NCBI GenBank assembly: GCA_029776735.1
Contig: JAKOUL010000097.1
Span: forward strand, 1 to 7,456
Length of the DNA: 7,456 nucleotides
Source: Dictyoglomota bacterium
GTDB lineage: Bacteria; Dictyoglomota; Dictyoglomia; Dictyoglomales; Dictyoglomaceae
Direction: 5' to 3'
Shown in pieces: positions 1-4,993 of the stretch (the first letter of the stretch is position 1; the number at the start of each line of letters is the position of its first letter). The notes beneath the pieces are model-generated. The model was given only the letters and a program-made list of their open reading frames with translations, was not told the DNA's origin and made no database searches. The position numbers and the translations under genes were made by a program.

Positions 1-18
1 TATTAGCTTGAAAAACTT

Positions 19-33
19 AGTGATAGTTTGATA
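19..33. repeat. 15-bp inverted repeat, left copy
   Basis: AGTGATAGTTTGATA here is identical to the reverse complement of 2306-2320. This copy is upstream of the ligase gene; the other lies in the GT2 promoter region. Matches of this length are just on the edge of chance in AT-rich DNA of this size. Confidence 0.4.
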
Positions 34-49
34 AAAACATCCATAGCTA

Positions 50-1204
50 TTGCGAGGATTTAGTAAAGAAATTAAAATAGAGCCTATGGGAAAAGAGAGG
101 AAAGATTCAGAAGTTTTTAAATTATTCGGCTTTCTTTTGGGGATAGGTGGAGGAACCCTAAGTTTTCTCTTATATTTTTTTTATAGAATCCCATTCTTTA
201 AGAAAATAAACTTAAGAAAACACTATCTATCCTTATCTTTTATAATTGCATTTTTCCTTTCAGCTCTTTTCTCTCCTTATAGAAGTTTCTCTTTATTGAA
301 CTTTATTTTACTATTTCTCCTTTATATTACATATCTATTTTTTATGGAAGAAAAGTTTCCAAAAGATAATTTAGAGGGAATGCTAAATTACTGGATATTA
401 GGAGCTACAATGTTATCCTTTGCAGGGATAAATATCTACTTTTATAAAGGTATATATGCAGAAACATACTTTCTTGGCAAAAATGGGCTTGGTACACTTC
501 TTGCTATGACATTACCTATTGCTCAAATAAAAATTATTAATTCAAAAGAAAAACTTTTATACTATATCTTCAGCTTTATAATCCTTACAGGGCTTATCCT
601 TACCATGTCCCAGGGGGCTATTATAGGACTTATTGTAGGAGAAATTATCCTTTTTATCTTAGGAGATAAAAGGATAAGAAGACAAATTTTAACCTTTGGA
701 ATTATAGGAATTTTAATCTTATGTGCATTTATAGGTCACTCTCTCATAGTAAAAGATAATCTTTTCTCTTACTTCCTCACAAGACTTGATATGCAGTCAA
801 GTTCTAAAACTGAGAGGATATATATATGGAAATCTGCATGGAAGATGTTCTTAGACCATCCTATAACAGGTGTAGGTTTTGGCTCTTTCAGCTTAGCATA
901 TCCTTATTATAAGCTTCCTCAAGCACGAGGACAGACTATGTCTTTTGCTCATAATCTTCCCCTTAATCTTCTTGCAGAAACAGGTATATTAGGTTTTATT
1001 ACCTTTACCCTTTTAACCCTGAGCTTTTTCTGGAAGGGGATAAAATCATATCTCAAAAACAAGGATTTAATGCTTATCTCATTAATAGGTGGGTTTACTG
1101 CTTATATGGTACATCAGCTATTTGATGGGACTATGTGGTCTCTTCACCTGGGAATTTTCTTCTTTTTACTTGGGGCTATCTTTAATAAATCTTATGAAAG
1201 CTAA
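50..1204 (+). CDS. O-antigen ligase/polymerase family membrane protein (Wzy_C domain)
   Basis: This is an inner-membrane protein of the O-antigen ligase/polymerase (WaaL/Wzy) superfamily, which joins or polymerises lipid-linked glycans on the periplasmic side. About eleven hydrophobic segments are visible (for example residues 22-44, 58-75, 80-99, 143-162, 211-232, 309-327, 340-357 and 364-378). Between them, residues 232-308 form a large periplasmic loop with the family signature: R256..W260, HPITGVGFGSF (270-280), then AHN (300-302) and AETG (309-312). The usual SRG motif after TM6 reads SQG (187-189), so the conserved Arg is Gln. Which substrate it uses cannot be told. The start is uncertain: TTG at 50 or ATG at 86 (372 aa), neither with a Shine-Dalgarno. 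One or two family N-terminal helices seem to be missing (see findings). Its stop overlaps the next start by 11 bp, suggesting translational coupling. Confidence 0.82.
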   Translation: MRGFSKEIKIEPMGKERKDSEVFKLFGFLLGIGGGTLSFLLYFFYRIPFFKKINLRKHYLSLSFIIAFFLSALFSPYRSFSLLNFILLFLLYITYLFFMEEKFPKDNLEGMLNYWILGATMLSFAGINIYFYKGIYAETYFLGKNGLGTLLAMTLPIAQIKIINSKEKLLYYIFSFIILTGLILTMSQGAIIGLIVGEIILFILGDKRIRRQILTFGIIGILILCAFIGHSLIVKDNLFSYFLTRLDMQSSSKTERIYIWKSAWKMFLDHPITGVGFGSFSLAYPYYKLPQARGQTMSFAHNLPLNLLAETGILGFITFTLLTLSFFWKGIKSYLKNKDLMLISLIGGFTAYMVHQLFDGTMWSLHLGIFFFLLGAIFNKSYES

Positions 1205-1439
1205 AATTCTCTACCTTCTTCCATACTTTAATTTAGCAGGTACAGAAACTCATGTGGTAGAACTTGCAAAGGCACTTAAAAAAGATTTTGATATATTAGT
1301 CACTGCACCAAAAGGATATAAAAGGTATTTATCTGAATTTACACTTGAAAAGATGGTTGAAAAGACAAAAATTGCCTATAAAAGTCTCTTTAATTCTTCT
1401 AAATATACCTTATTTAATACTCCTGAAAGGAATATCTGA
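1194..1439 (+). pseudogene. Remnant of a GT4 family glycosyltransferase with internal deletion
   Basis: This 81-codon frame starts with ATG at 1194, inside the end of the ligase gene. Residues 1-41 (beginning MKAKILYLLPYFNLAGTETH, ending TAPKG) are a typical start of a GT-B fold GT4 glycosyltransferase: the first beta strand, the glycine-rich turn, the first helix and the second strand. Residues 42-67 (YLSEFTLEKMVEKTKIAYKS at 45-64) instead resemble the C-terminal helix of the same family, which often reads F.xE.MV.xx..Y.SLL. The roughly 300 residues expected between, including the E-x7-E nucleotide-sugar site, are absent. The rest, from about residue 68, is read-through antisense to the GT2 gene. 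I infer an in-frame internal deletion that destroyed the enzyme. AAAAGG occurs twice at the likely junction (1310-1315 and 1320-1325). Transcription with the ligase is likely, but activity is not expected. Confidence 0.72.
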
Positions 1440-2269
1440 GAGAGAGTATAATGCTTTCTCTTTTCAGCCCATCTCCACAATCTTTCTACATTATTCTCAT
1501 TAATTAACCCAAAAAGCCTTTGAATGACATTTCCTATCTCATATATCTTCCCAAGTTGTATCATCATTCTCACTTCAGGAGTAGGATGCTTCTTATAAAG
1601 ATAGATGGCAGATCTTGCTCTCTCCCTTTCTTTATTAAGAAGATAAGAAAGATTCTTAAAATCAGGTGGTATAGAAAGATGCCATACTGGAATCTTATCA
1701 GAGGTCACCAATTTTATACCCAATTTCTTTAGTCTTATTCCCAGCTCCAAATCTTCCCACCCATAAAAAGAGAAATTCTCATCAAAAAACCCTACCTTAA
1801 GAAGAAAATCCTTAGATATACTGACATTACCTGTAGCTAGATAAGCAGAGGACATATCTCTCAATTTATATTTTTCTTTCTCTGGATTTTCCCAGTTATA
1901 TGTGTTTATTACTGGACCTTGAACCAAAATATTAAAATCATTTTCCTTTTGAATTTCATAATGATTTCTTAAAAAATCCCTTTTGACATATATATCACTA
2001 TCTATGAAAACTATTAATTTGCCTTGAGAGCTTTCAAGGGCTAAATTTCTTGCATGAGCAGGTCCTTTCCTCTCAGATGAATATATATATTTCAAGTTTG
2101 GAAATTTTTTTAAATATTCTTCTATCCATTCTCTTGTCCCATCAGAAGAGCCGTCATCAGAAACAATTATCTCGTAAGATAGAGAGAAATCCTGATCTAA
2201 GATCTGTGGAAGAATTATCCCTAAAAGCTTCTTTCTATTATATGTAGGAATGATAACACTTATCTCCAT
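1376..2269 (-). CDS. GT2 family glycosyltransferase
   Basis: This cytoplasmic or membrane-peripheral GT-A fold glycosyltransferase of family 2 transfers a sugar from a nucleotide donor during surface-glycan assembly. Motifs in the 297-aa protein: ISVIIPTYNR at the N-terminus, nucleotide-binding VSDDGSSDGT (36-45), GPAHARN (69-75), metal-binding DSD (90-92), and acceptor/catalytic GWEDLELGIRL (170-180) with the conserved ED pair at 172-173. VWH (195-197) could supply the usual late histidine. The C-terminal 90 residues look helical and carry no transmembrane segment. The start at 2269 is chosen because AAGGAG lies 5 bases upstream; the in-frame ATG at 2293 would put this ribosome site inside the gene. 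The donor and acceptor cannot be deduced. The gene is convergent with the ligase and GT4 remnant and overlaps the remnant's 3' end by 64 bp. It has its own promoter. Confidence 0.9.
   Translation of the reverse strand: MEISVIIPTYNRKKLLGIILPQILDQDFSLSYEIIVSDDGSSDGTREWIEEYLKKFPNLKYIYSSERKGPAHARNLALESSQGKLIVFIDSDIYVKRDFLRNHYEIQKENDFNILVQGPVINTYNWENPEKEKYKLRDMSSAYLATGNVSISKDFLLKVGFFDENFSFYGWEDLELGIRLKKLGIKLVTSDKIPVWHLSIPPDFKNLSYLLNKERERARSAIYLYKKHPTPEVRMMIQLGKIYEIGNVIQRLFGLINENNVERLWRWAEKRKHYTLSQIFLSGVLNKVYLEELKRLL
1439..1464 (+). terminator. Possible weak terminator hairpin after the GT4 remnant
   Basis: AGAGAGAG (1439-1446) can pair with CTTTCTCT (1454-1461), using one G-T wobble, around the 7-base loop TATAATG, and a short T run follows (1461-1464). 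It begins at the last base of the GT4 remnant's stop codon, so its placement is right for ending the ligase transcript. However, the stem is weak, the T tract is short, and the same bases code for the C-terminal part of the GT2 protein on the other strand, so chance is a real alternative. Confidence 0.25.
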
Positions 2270-2274
2270 AAATT

Positions 2275-2280
2275 CTCCTT
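2275..2280 (-). promoter_or_regulatory. Ribosome binding site that fixes the GT2 start
   Basis: On the minus strand the sequence AAGGAG is followed by the five bases AATTT and then ATG at 2269. This supports the MEISVII start rather than the in-frame ATG at 2293, which has no comparable site. Confidence 0.8.
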
Positions 2281-2301
2281 TTGTTTTTTTCAAGTTTTTC
2301 T

Positions 2302-2310
2302 ATTATATCA
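2302..2310 (-). promoter_or_regulatory. Extended -10 promoter of the GT2 gene
   Basis: Read on the minus strand, this is TGATATAAT, a perfect TATAAT box with the TGn extension that can replace a -35 box. No good -35 hexamer is seen 16-18 bases upstream, which fits an extended -10 promoter. Transcription would start near 2295, giving a leader of about 26 bases before the ATG at 2269. Confidence 0.55.
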
Positions 2311-2320
2311 AACTATCACT
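2306..2320. repeat. 15-bp inverted repeat, right copy
   Basis: TATCAAACTATCACT is the reverse complement of 19-33. It overlaps the upstream part of the extended -10 promoter of the GT2 gene, so each copy lies just upstream of a glycan gene and the two point inward. Confidence 0.4.
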
Positions 2321-2363
2321 TTTTATTTAGTAATTTGGCTCTTAAAAACAGTATTAACTTTTT

Positions 2364-2369
2364 TATAAT
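2364..2369 (+). promoter_or_regulatory. Candidate -10 box of the fucI promoter
   Basis: A perfect TATAAT, with a poor -35 (CTTAAA, 2341-2346) at 17-base spacing. The predicted start point, near 2376, falls inside the palindrome at 2374-2387, which is the classic layout for a repressor that blocks initiation. A second, weaker candidate lies closer to the gene: TACAAT at 2431-2436, with TTCTCA at 2407-2412 and an 18-base spacer. Which is used cannot be decided from sequence alone. Confidence 0.4.
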
Positions 2370-2373
2370 AAAA

Positions 2374-2387
2374 TGTTATCGTTAACA
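2374..2387 (+). promoter_or_regulatory. LacI-family-like operator upstream of fucI
   Basis: TGTTATCGTTAACA is a near-perfect 14-bp palindrome: the half-sites TGTTATC and TGTTAAC match at 6 of 7 positions. It has the central CG that is typical of LacI/GalR-family operators. It begins 4 bases after a TATAAT box and 98 bases upstream of the fucI ATG. By inference, a sugar-responsive LacI-family repressor encoded elsewhere controls fucI. The divergent GT2 promoter lies about 65 bp away and is probably not covered by it. Confidence 0.5.
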
Positions 2388-2454
2388 ATGGTATAAGTTT
2401 ATCCTTTTCTCACTGTAGTTAAACAATCTGTACAATTCTATAAGAAGATTTTAG

Positions 2455-2461
2455 AAGGGGG
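2455..2461 (+). promoter_or_regulatory. Ribosome binding site of fucI
   Basis: AAGGGGG lies 10 bases before the ATG at 2472, in the A-rich stretch CGTTAAAAAA. It is a variant of AAGGAGG and is the only purine-rich site near the start, so it supports the chosen start codon. Confidence 0.6.
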
Positions 2462-2471
2462 CGTTAAAAAA

Positions 2472-4277
2472 ATGATTCCAGTTTTAAAAGGTGAAAAAAG
2501 ATTTGTTGAAGATTATCCAAAGATAGGAATAAGACCTATTATTGATGGAAGACGTGGTGGTGTTAGAGAATCTCTTGAGGAACAAACCATAAAATTAGCA
2601 AGAGCAGTTGCCCAGCTTATTGAAAATAATATTTATCTTCCTAACGGGGAACGAGTTAAATGTATTTTACCTCAAAGATGTATAGGCGGTGTCGTTGAGG
2701 CAAGAATGGCAGATGAACTCTTTAAAAAAGAGGGAGTTGGAGCTTCTATTAGTGTTACTCCATGCTGGTGCTATGGATCTGAGACTATGGATATGACCCT
2801 TGATATACCAAAGGCTGTATGGGGATTCAGTGGGACAGAAAGACCTGGTGCTGTCTATCTTGCAGCTGTTTCTGCTGCTCATAACCAAAAGGGGCTACCC
2901 ATCTTCAAGATTTATGGAAAGGATGTACAAGATAAAGATGATTTTTCAATCCCTCAAGATGTTCAAGAGAAGATATTAAAATTTGTAAAAAGTAGCTTAG
3001 CTATCTCTATTATGAAGAACAAATCCTATCTTTCCATTGGAAATGTCGCTATGGGAATTGCAGGCTCTATCGTTAATCCTGACTTTTTTGAAGACTACCT
3101 TGGAATGAGGGTAGAGTATGTGGATATGTCAGAAATAATAAGACGTATTGAAGAGAAAATTTATGATGAAGAAGAATTTAAAAAAGCAATGGACTGGGTA
3201 AAAAAATATTGCAAAGAAGGAGAAGATCCAAATCCTCCCGAGAAAAGAGCATCTTTAGAAAAGAAAAATAAGGTTTGGGAATTTGTTGTGAAAATGGCTT
3301 TAATAGCAAAAGATTTGATGACTGGGAATAAAAAGCTTGAGGAGAAAGGATACCATGAAGAAAGTTTGGGGCATAATGCAATAGTTGGAGGATTTCAAGG
3401 ACAACGTCAATGGACTGATCATTTTCCAAACGGGGATTTTATGGAGACAATTTTAAATTCCTCCTTTGATTGGAATGGTTTAAGAGAGCCGTATACTTTG
3501 GCAACAGAAAATGATAGCCTAAACGCTGTATGTATGCTATTTGGACATCTCCTTACAAATACAGCTCAAATTTTTGCGGATGTAAGAACATATTGGAGTC
3601 CTGAGGCAATATATAGAGTAACAGGTTGGAAGCCTGAAGGTCTTGCTCAAAATGGAGTAATTCATTTAATAAATTCTGGATCTGCAGCCCTTGATGGGAC
3701 AGGGGAGGAAAAGATTAATGGAAAACCAGTAATTAAACCATTCTGGGAGATAACAGAGGAAGAGGTAACAAGATGTTTAGAAGCTACAAAATTTTGCTAT
3801 GCAAGTTTAGGTTATTTTCGTGGAGGAGGCTTCTCAGCAAAATTTATAACAAAAGGAGAAATGCCTGTTACTATCTCCAGGTTAAATATCGTTAAAGGAT
3901 TAGGACCTGTCTTACAAATTGCAGAAGGATATACTGTAGAACTTCCCCATGATGTCCATGAAATTCTTGATAGAAGGACAGATCCCACCTGGCCTACAAC
4001 TTGGTTTGTACCTAAACTCACAGGAAGAGGAGTTTTTAAAGATGTATATTCTGTAATGGAAAATTGGGGAGCTAATCACTGCAGTATATCCTATGGACAT
4101 GTAGGCGACTTATTCATAACCTTAGCCTCTATATTGAGAATCCCTGTGTGCATGCACAATGTGGAGGAAGAAAGAATATTTAGGCCCAGTGCCTGGAGTA
4201 TGTTTGGCACAGAAGATTTAGAAGGGGCTGATTTTAGAGCTTGTAAGAATTTTGGTCCTCTCTATAAAAAAGTTTAA
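2472..4277 (+). CDS. fucI: L-fucose isomerase
   Basis: FucI (EC 5.3.1.25) is a cytoplasmic, metal-dependent ketol isomerase that interconverts L-fucose and L-fuculose; relatives also act on D-arabinose. The 601-aa protein is collinear with remembered E. coli FucI (591 aa), for example [13 protein letters not shown] (16-28), [10 protein letters not shown] (96-105), [12 protein letters not shown] (121-132), VEEDS-like ATENDSLN (344-351) and [11 protein letters not shown] (375-385). The Mn-binding residues correspond to Glu346 (ATENDS), Asp370 (FADVRTY) and His536 (GANH), matching E. coli Glu337, Asp361 and His528. No residue appears to be missing. A short N-terminal extension of about 9 residues explains most of the length difference. 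The ATG follows a G-rich ribosome site (AAGGGGG, 10 bases upstream). No fuculokinase, aldolase, mutarotase or transporter gene is adjacent, so the rest of the pathway must be elsewhere or use different enzymes. It is probably transcribed alone from the operator-bearing promoter. Confidence 0.97.
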   Translation: MIPVLKGEKRFVEDYPKIGIRPIIDGRRGGVRESLEEQTIKLARAVAQLIENNIYLPNGERVKCILPQRCIGGVVEARMADELFKKEGVGASISVTPCWCYGSETMDMTLDIPKAVWGFSGTERPGAVYLAAVSAAHNQKGLPIFKIYGKDVQDKDDFSIPQDVQEKILKFVKSSLAISIMKNKSYLSIGNVAMGIAGSIVNPDFFEDYLGMRVEYVDMSEIIRRIEEKIYDEEEFKKAMDWVKKYCKEGEDPNPPEKRASLEKKNKVWEFVVKMALIAKDLMTGNKKLEEKGYHEESLGHNAIVGGFQGQRQWTDHFPNGDFMETILNSSFDWNGLREPYTLATENDSLNAVCMLFGHLLTNTAQIFADVRTYWSPEAIYRVTGWKPEGLAQNGVIHLINSGSAALDGTGEEKINGKPVIKPFWEITEEEVTRCLEATKFCYASLGYFRGGGFSAKFITKGEMPVTISRLNIVKGLGPVLQIAEGYTVELPHDVHEILDRRTDPTWPTTWFVPKLTGRGVFKDVYSVMENWGANHCSISYGHVGDLFITLASILRIPVCMHNVEEERIFRPSAWSMFGTEDLEGADFRACKNFGPLYKKV

Positions 4278-4314
4278 TTTAAGGATCAAGGTTTTAAGAA
4301 TAACTCTGGAGGGG

Positions 4315-4374
4315 GTGAGATTAGAAGAGCTTTATCCTAAATTTTTAAAAACTTGCAGAAAGTATAAATCTTGA
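4315..4374 (+). other. Possible vestigial mini-ORF downstream of fucI
   Basis: A GTG-started frame of 19 codons, VRLEELYPKFLKTCRKYKS, stops at 4372-4374. A strong GGAGG lies only two bases before the GTG, too close for a normal start. One base out of frame, an open reading continues from 4349 into the lipoprotein gene (NLDIILKSNWEHIIKNN at 4367-4417). This might be the front end of a decayed gene. I do not recognise it, and chance cannot be excluded. Confidence 0.2.
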
Positions 4375-4380
4375 TATCAT
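4353..4380 (+). promoter_or_regulatory. Weak candidate promoter for the lipoprotein-lnt-lptC-lptA operon
   Basis: TTGCAG (4353-4358) and TATCAT (4375-4380) are separated by 16 bases, and transcription would begin near 4387. The -35 matches the consensus at only 3 of 6 positions and the -10 at 5 of 6. It is the best pair I see in the 149-bp gap between fucI and the lipoprotein gene. I see no convincing terminator in this gap, so read-through from fucI is possible. Confidence 0.25.
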
Positions 4381-4426
4381 ATTAAAAAGTAACTGGGAGC
4401 ACATCATAAAAAATAATTTGAATATT

Positions 4427-4993
4427 ATGAAAAACTTAAAAGGGAAGAGATTAAATAAAAAAGTATTTTGGTACTTAGCTATTACACTTCTTATATCAAT
4501 TTTATTCTTATCAGGATGTGCCAGGACTGTAACCCCAAAAACTAAAGGTATGATGGATATAATTCTAACATTAACTAGAAATGTATATACCCAAGAAGGA
4601 AATGTATTTATTGTGGTTTTTAGTGATGAGGTAATCACTACTGATACTTTAACATGGAAATATTTCATATGGTATAATGGAGACTTTACCTGGGGAACCA
4701 ATGGAGTGTTAGATCTCCAAACACCACCTAATTTTAAGCCTGATTATGATCTTCCAAATAATAAATTTAGCTTCAAGGAAATACCTTTAGGTCTTTTTCG
4801 TCAAGAGTCAGGAGTATATCCTGAGAATCTTCATATGAGAGTCTTCTATTATTATTTTTATCAGGGAAAGTTAGAAACTCTTATTTGGAGTAGCCAAGAT
4901 ATATCCTTTAGTATTGAGCCACAAGAGTCTTATCCAGAGTTAAAAGATGAGAATGAAATTCCATTAGGAGATTGTAAAATATGGATCTATTAA
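4427..4993 (+). CDS. Lipoprotein of unknown function, first gene of the lnt operon
   Basis: This protein of 188 aa has a type II signal peptide: basic residues at 5-12, a hydrophobic core at 13-28 and the lipobox LSGC with the lipidated cysteine at residue 31. The mature part of about 158 residues has no domain I recognise. It looks beta-rich and aromatic, with YFIWYNGDFTWGTNG (about 86-100) and VFYYYFYQG (about 144-152), and ends in an acidic tail. Residue +2 is Ala, with no inner-membrane retention Asp by the E. coli rule, so outer-membrane placement is plausible if that rule holds here. The start is uncertain: ATG at 4427 or in-frame TTG at 4418, neither with a good ribosome site. Its last 13 bp overlap the start of lnt and carry the lnt ribosome site, so the two are probably translated together. 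A role in envelope assembly is inference from context only. Confidence 0.75.
   Translation: MKNLKGKRLNKKVFWYLAITLLISILFLSGCARTVTPKTKGMMDIILTLTRNVYTQEGNVFIVVFSDEVITTDTLTWKYFIWYNGDFTWGTNGVLDLQTPPNFKPDYDLPNNKFSFKEIPLGLFRQESGVYPENLHMRVFYYYFYQGKLETLIWSSQDISFSIEPQESYPELKDENEIPLGDCKIWIY
4966..4970 (+). promoter_or_regulatory. lnt ribosome binding site within the lipoprotein gene
   Basis: AGGAG lies inside the last codons of the lipoprotein gene and 10 bases before the ATG at 4981. It decides the lnt start and shows that ribosomes ending the lipoprotein can reinitiate on lnt. Confidence 0.65.

Noticed and set aside
1089..1193. Extension of the GT4 remnant upstream to the ATG at 1089.
   Set aside because: The extra residues are out of frame with the well-supported ligase C-terminus and show no GT character, while the GT4-like sequence begins exactly at the ATG at 1194.
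1520..2247. Plus-strand frames of 65-70 codons opposite the GT2 gene.
   Set aside because: They are antisense to all the conserved GT2 motifs and show no coding features of their own.
2270..2293. Start of the GT2 protein at the ATG at 2293.
   Set aside because: The AAGGAG site at 2275-2280 would lie inside the gene, and the GT2 fold begins at MEISVII from 2269.
2401..2460. Possible riboswitch or attenuator in the fucI leader.
   Set aside because: I find only very short AT-rich pairings, such as TTCT-ATA-AGAA, and no T-tract terminator hairpin before the ribosome site.
3068..3895. The 9-mer TATCGTTAA of the operator core recurs inside fucI at 3068-3076 and 3887-3895, hinting at auxiliary operators.
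   Set aside because: The flanking bases do not complete the palindrome (CTC...TC and AAA...AG), and both copies code for residues (SIVN, NIVK) that fit the FucI family, so coding is the simpler explanation.
3812..4100. Long minus-strand open frames inside fucI.
   Set aside because: They lie antisense to strongly conserved FucI sequence, have no ribosome site and no recognisable product.
4345..4701. A 118-codon minus-strand frame over the start of the lipoprotein gene.
   Set aside because: The plus strand encodes a clear signal peptide with a lipobox in the same place and is coupled to lnt, so the antisense frame is a shadow.
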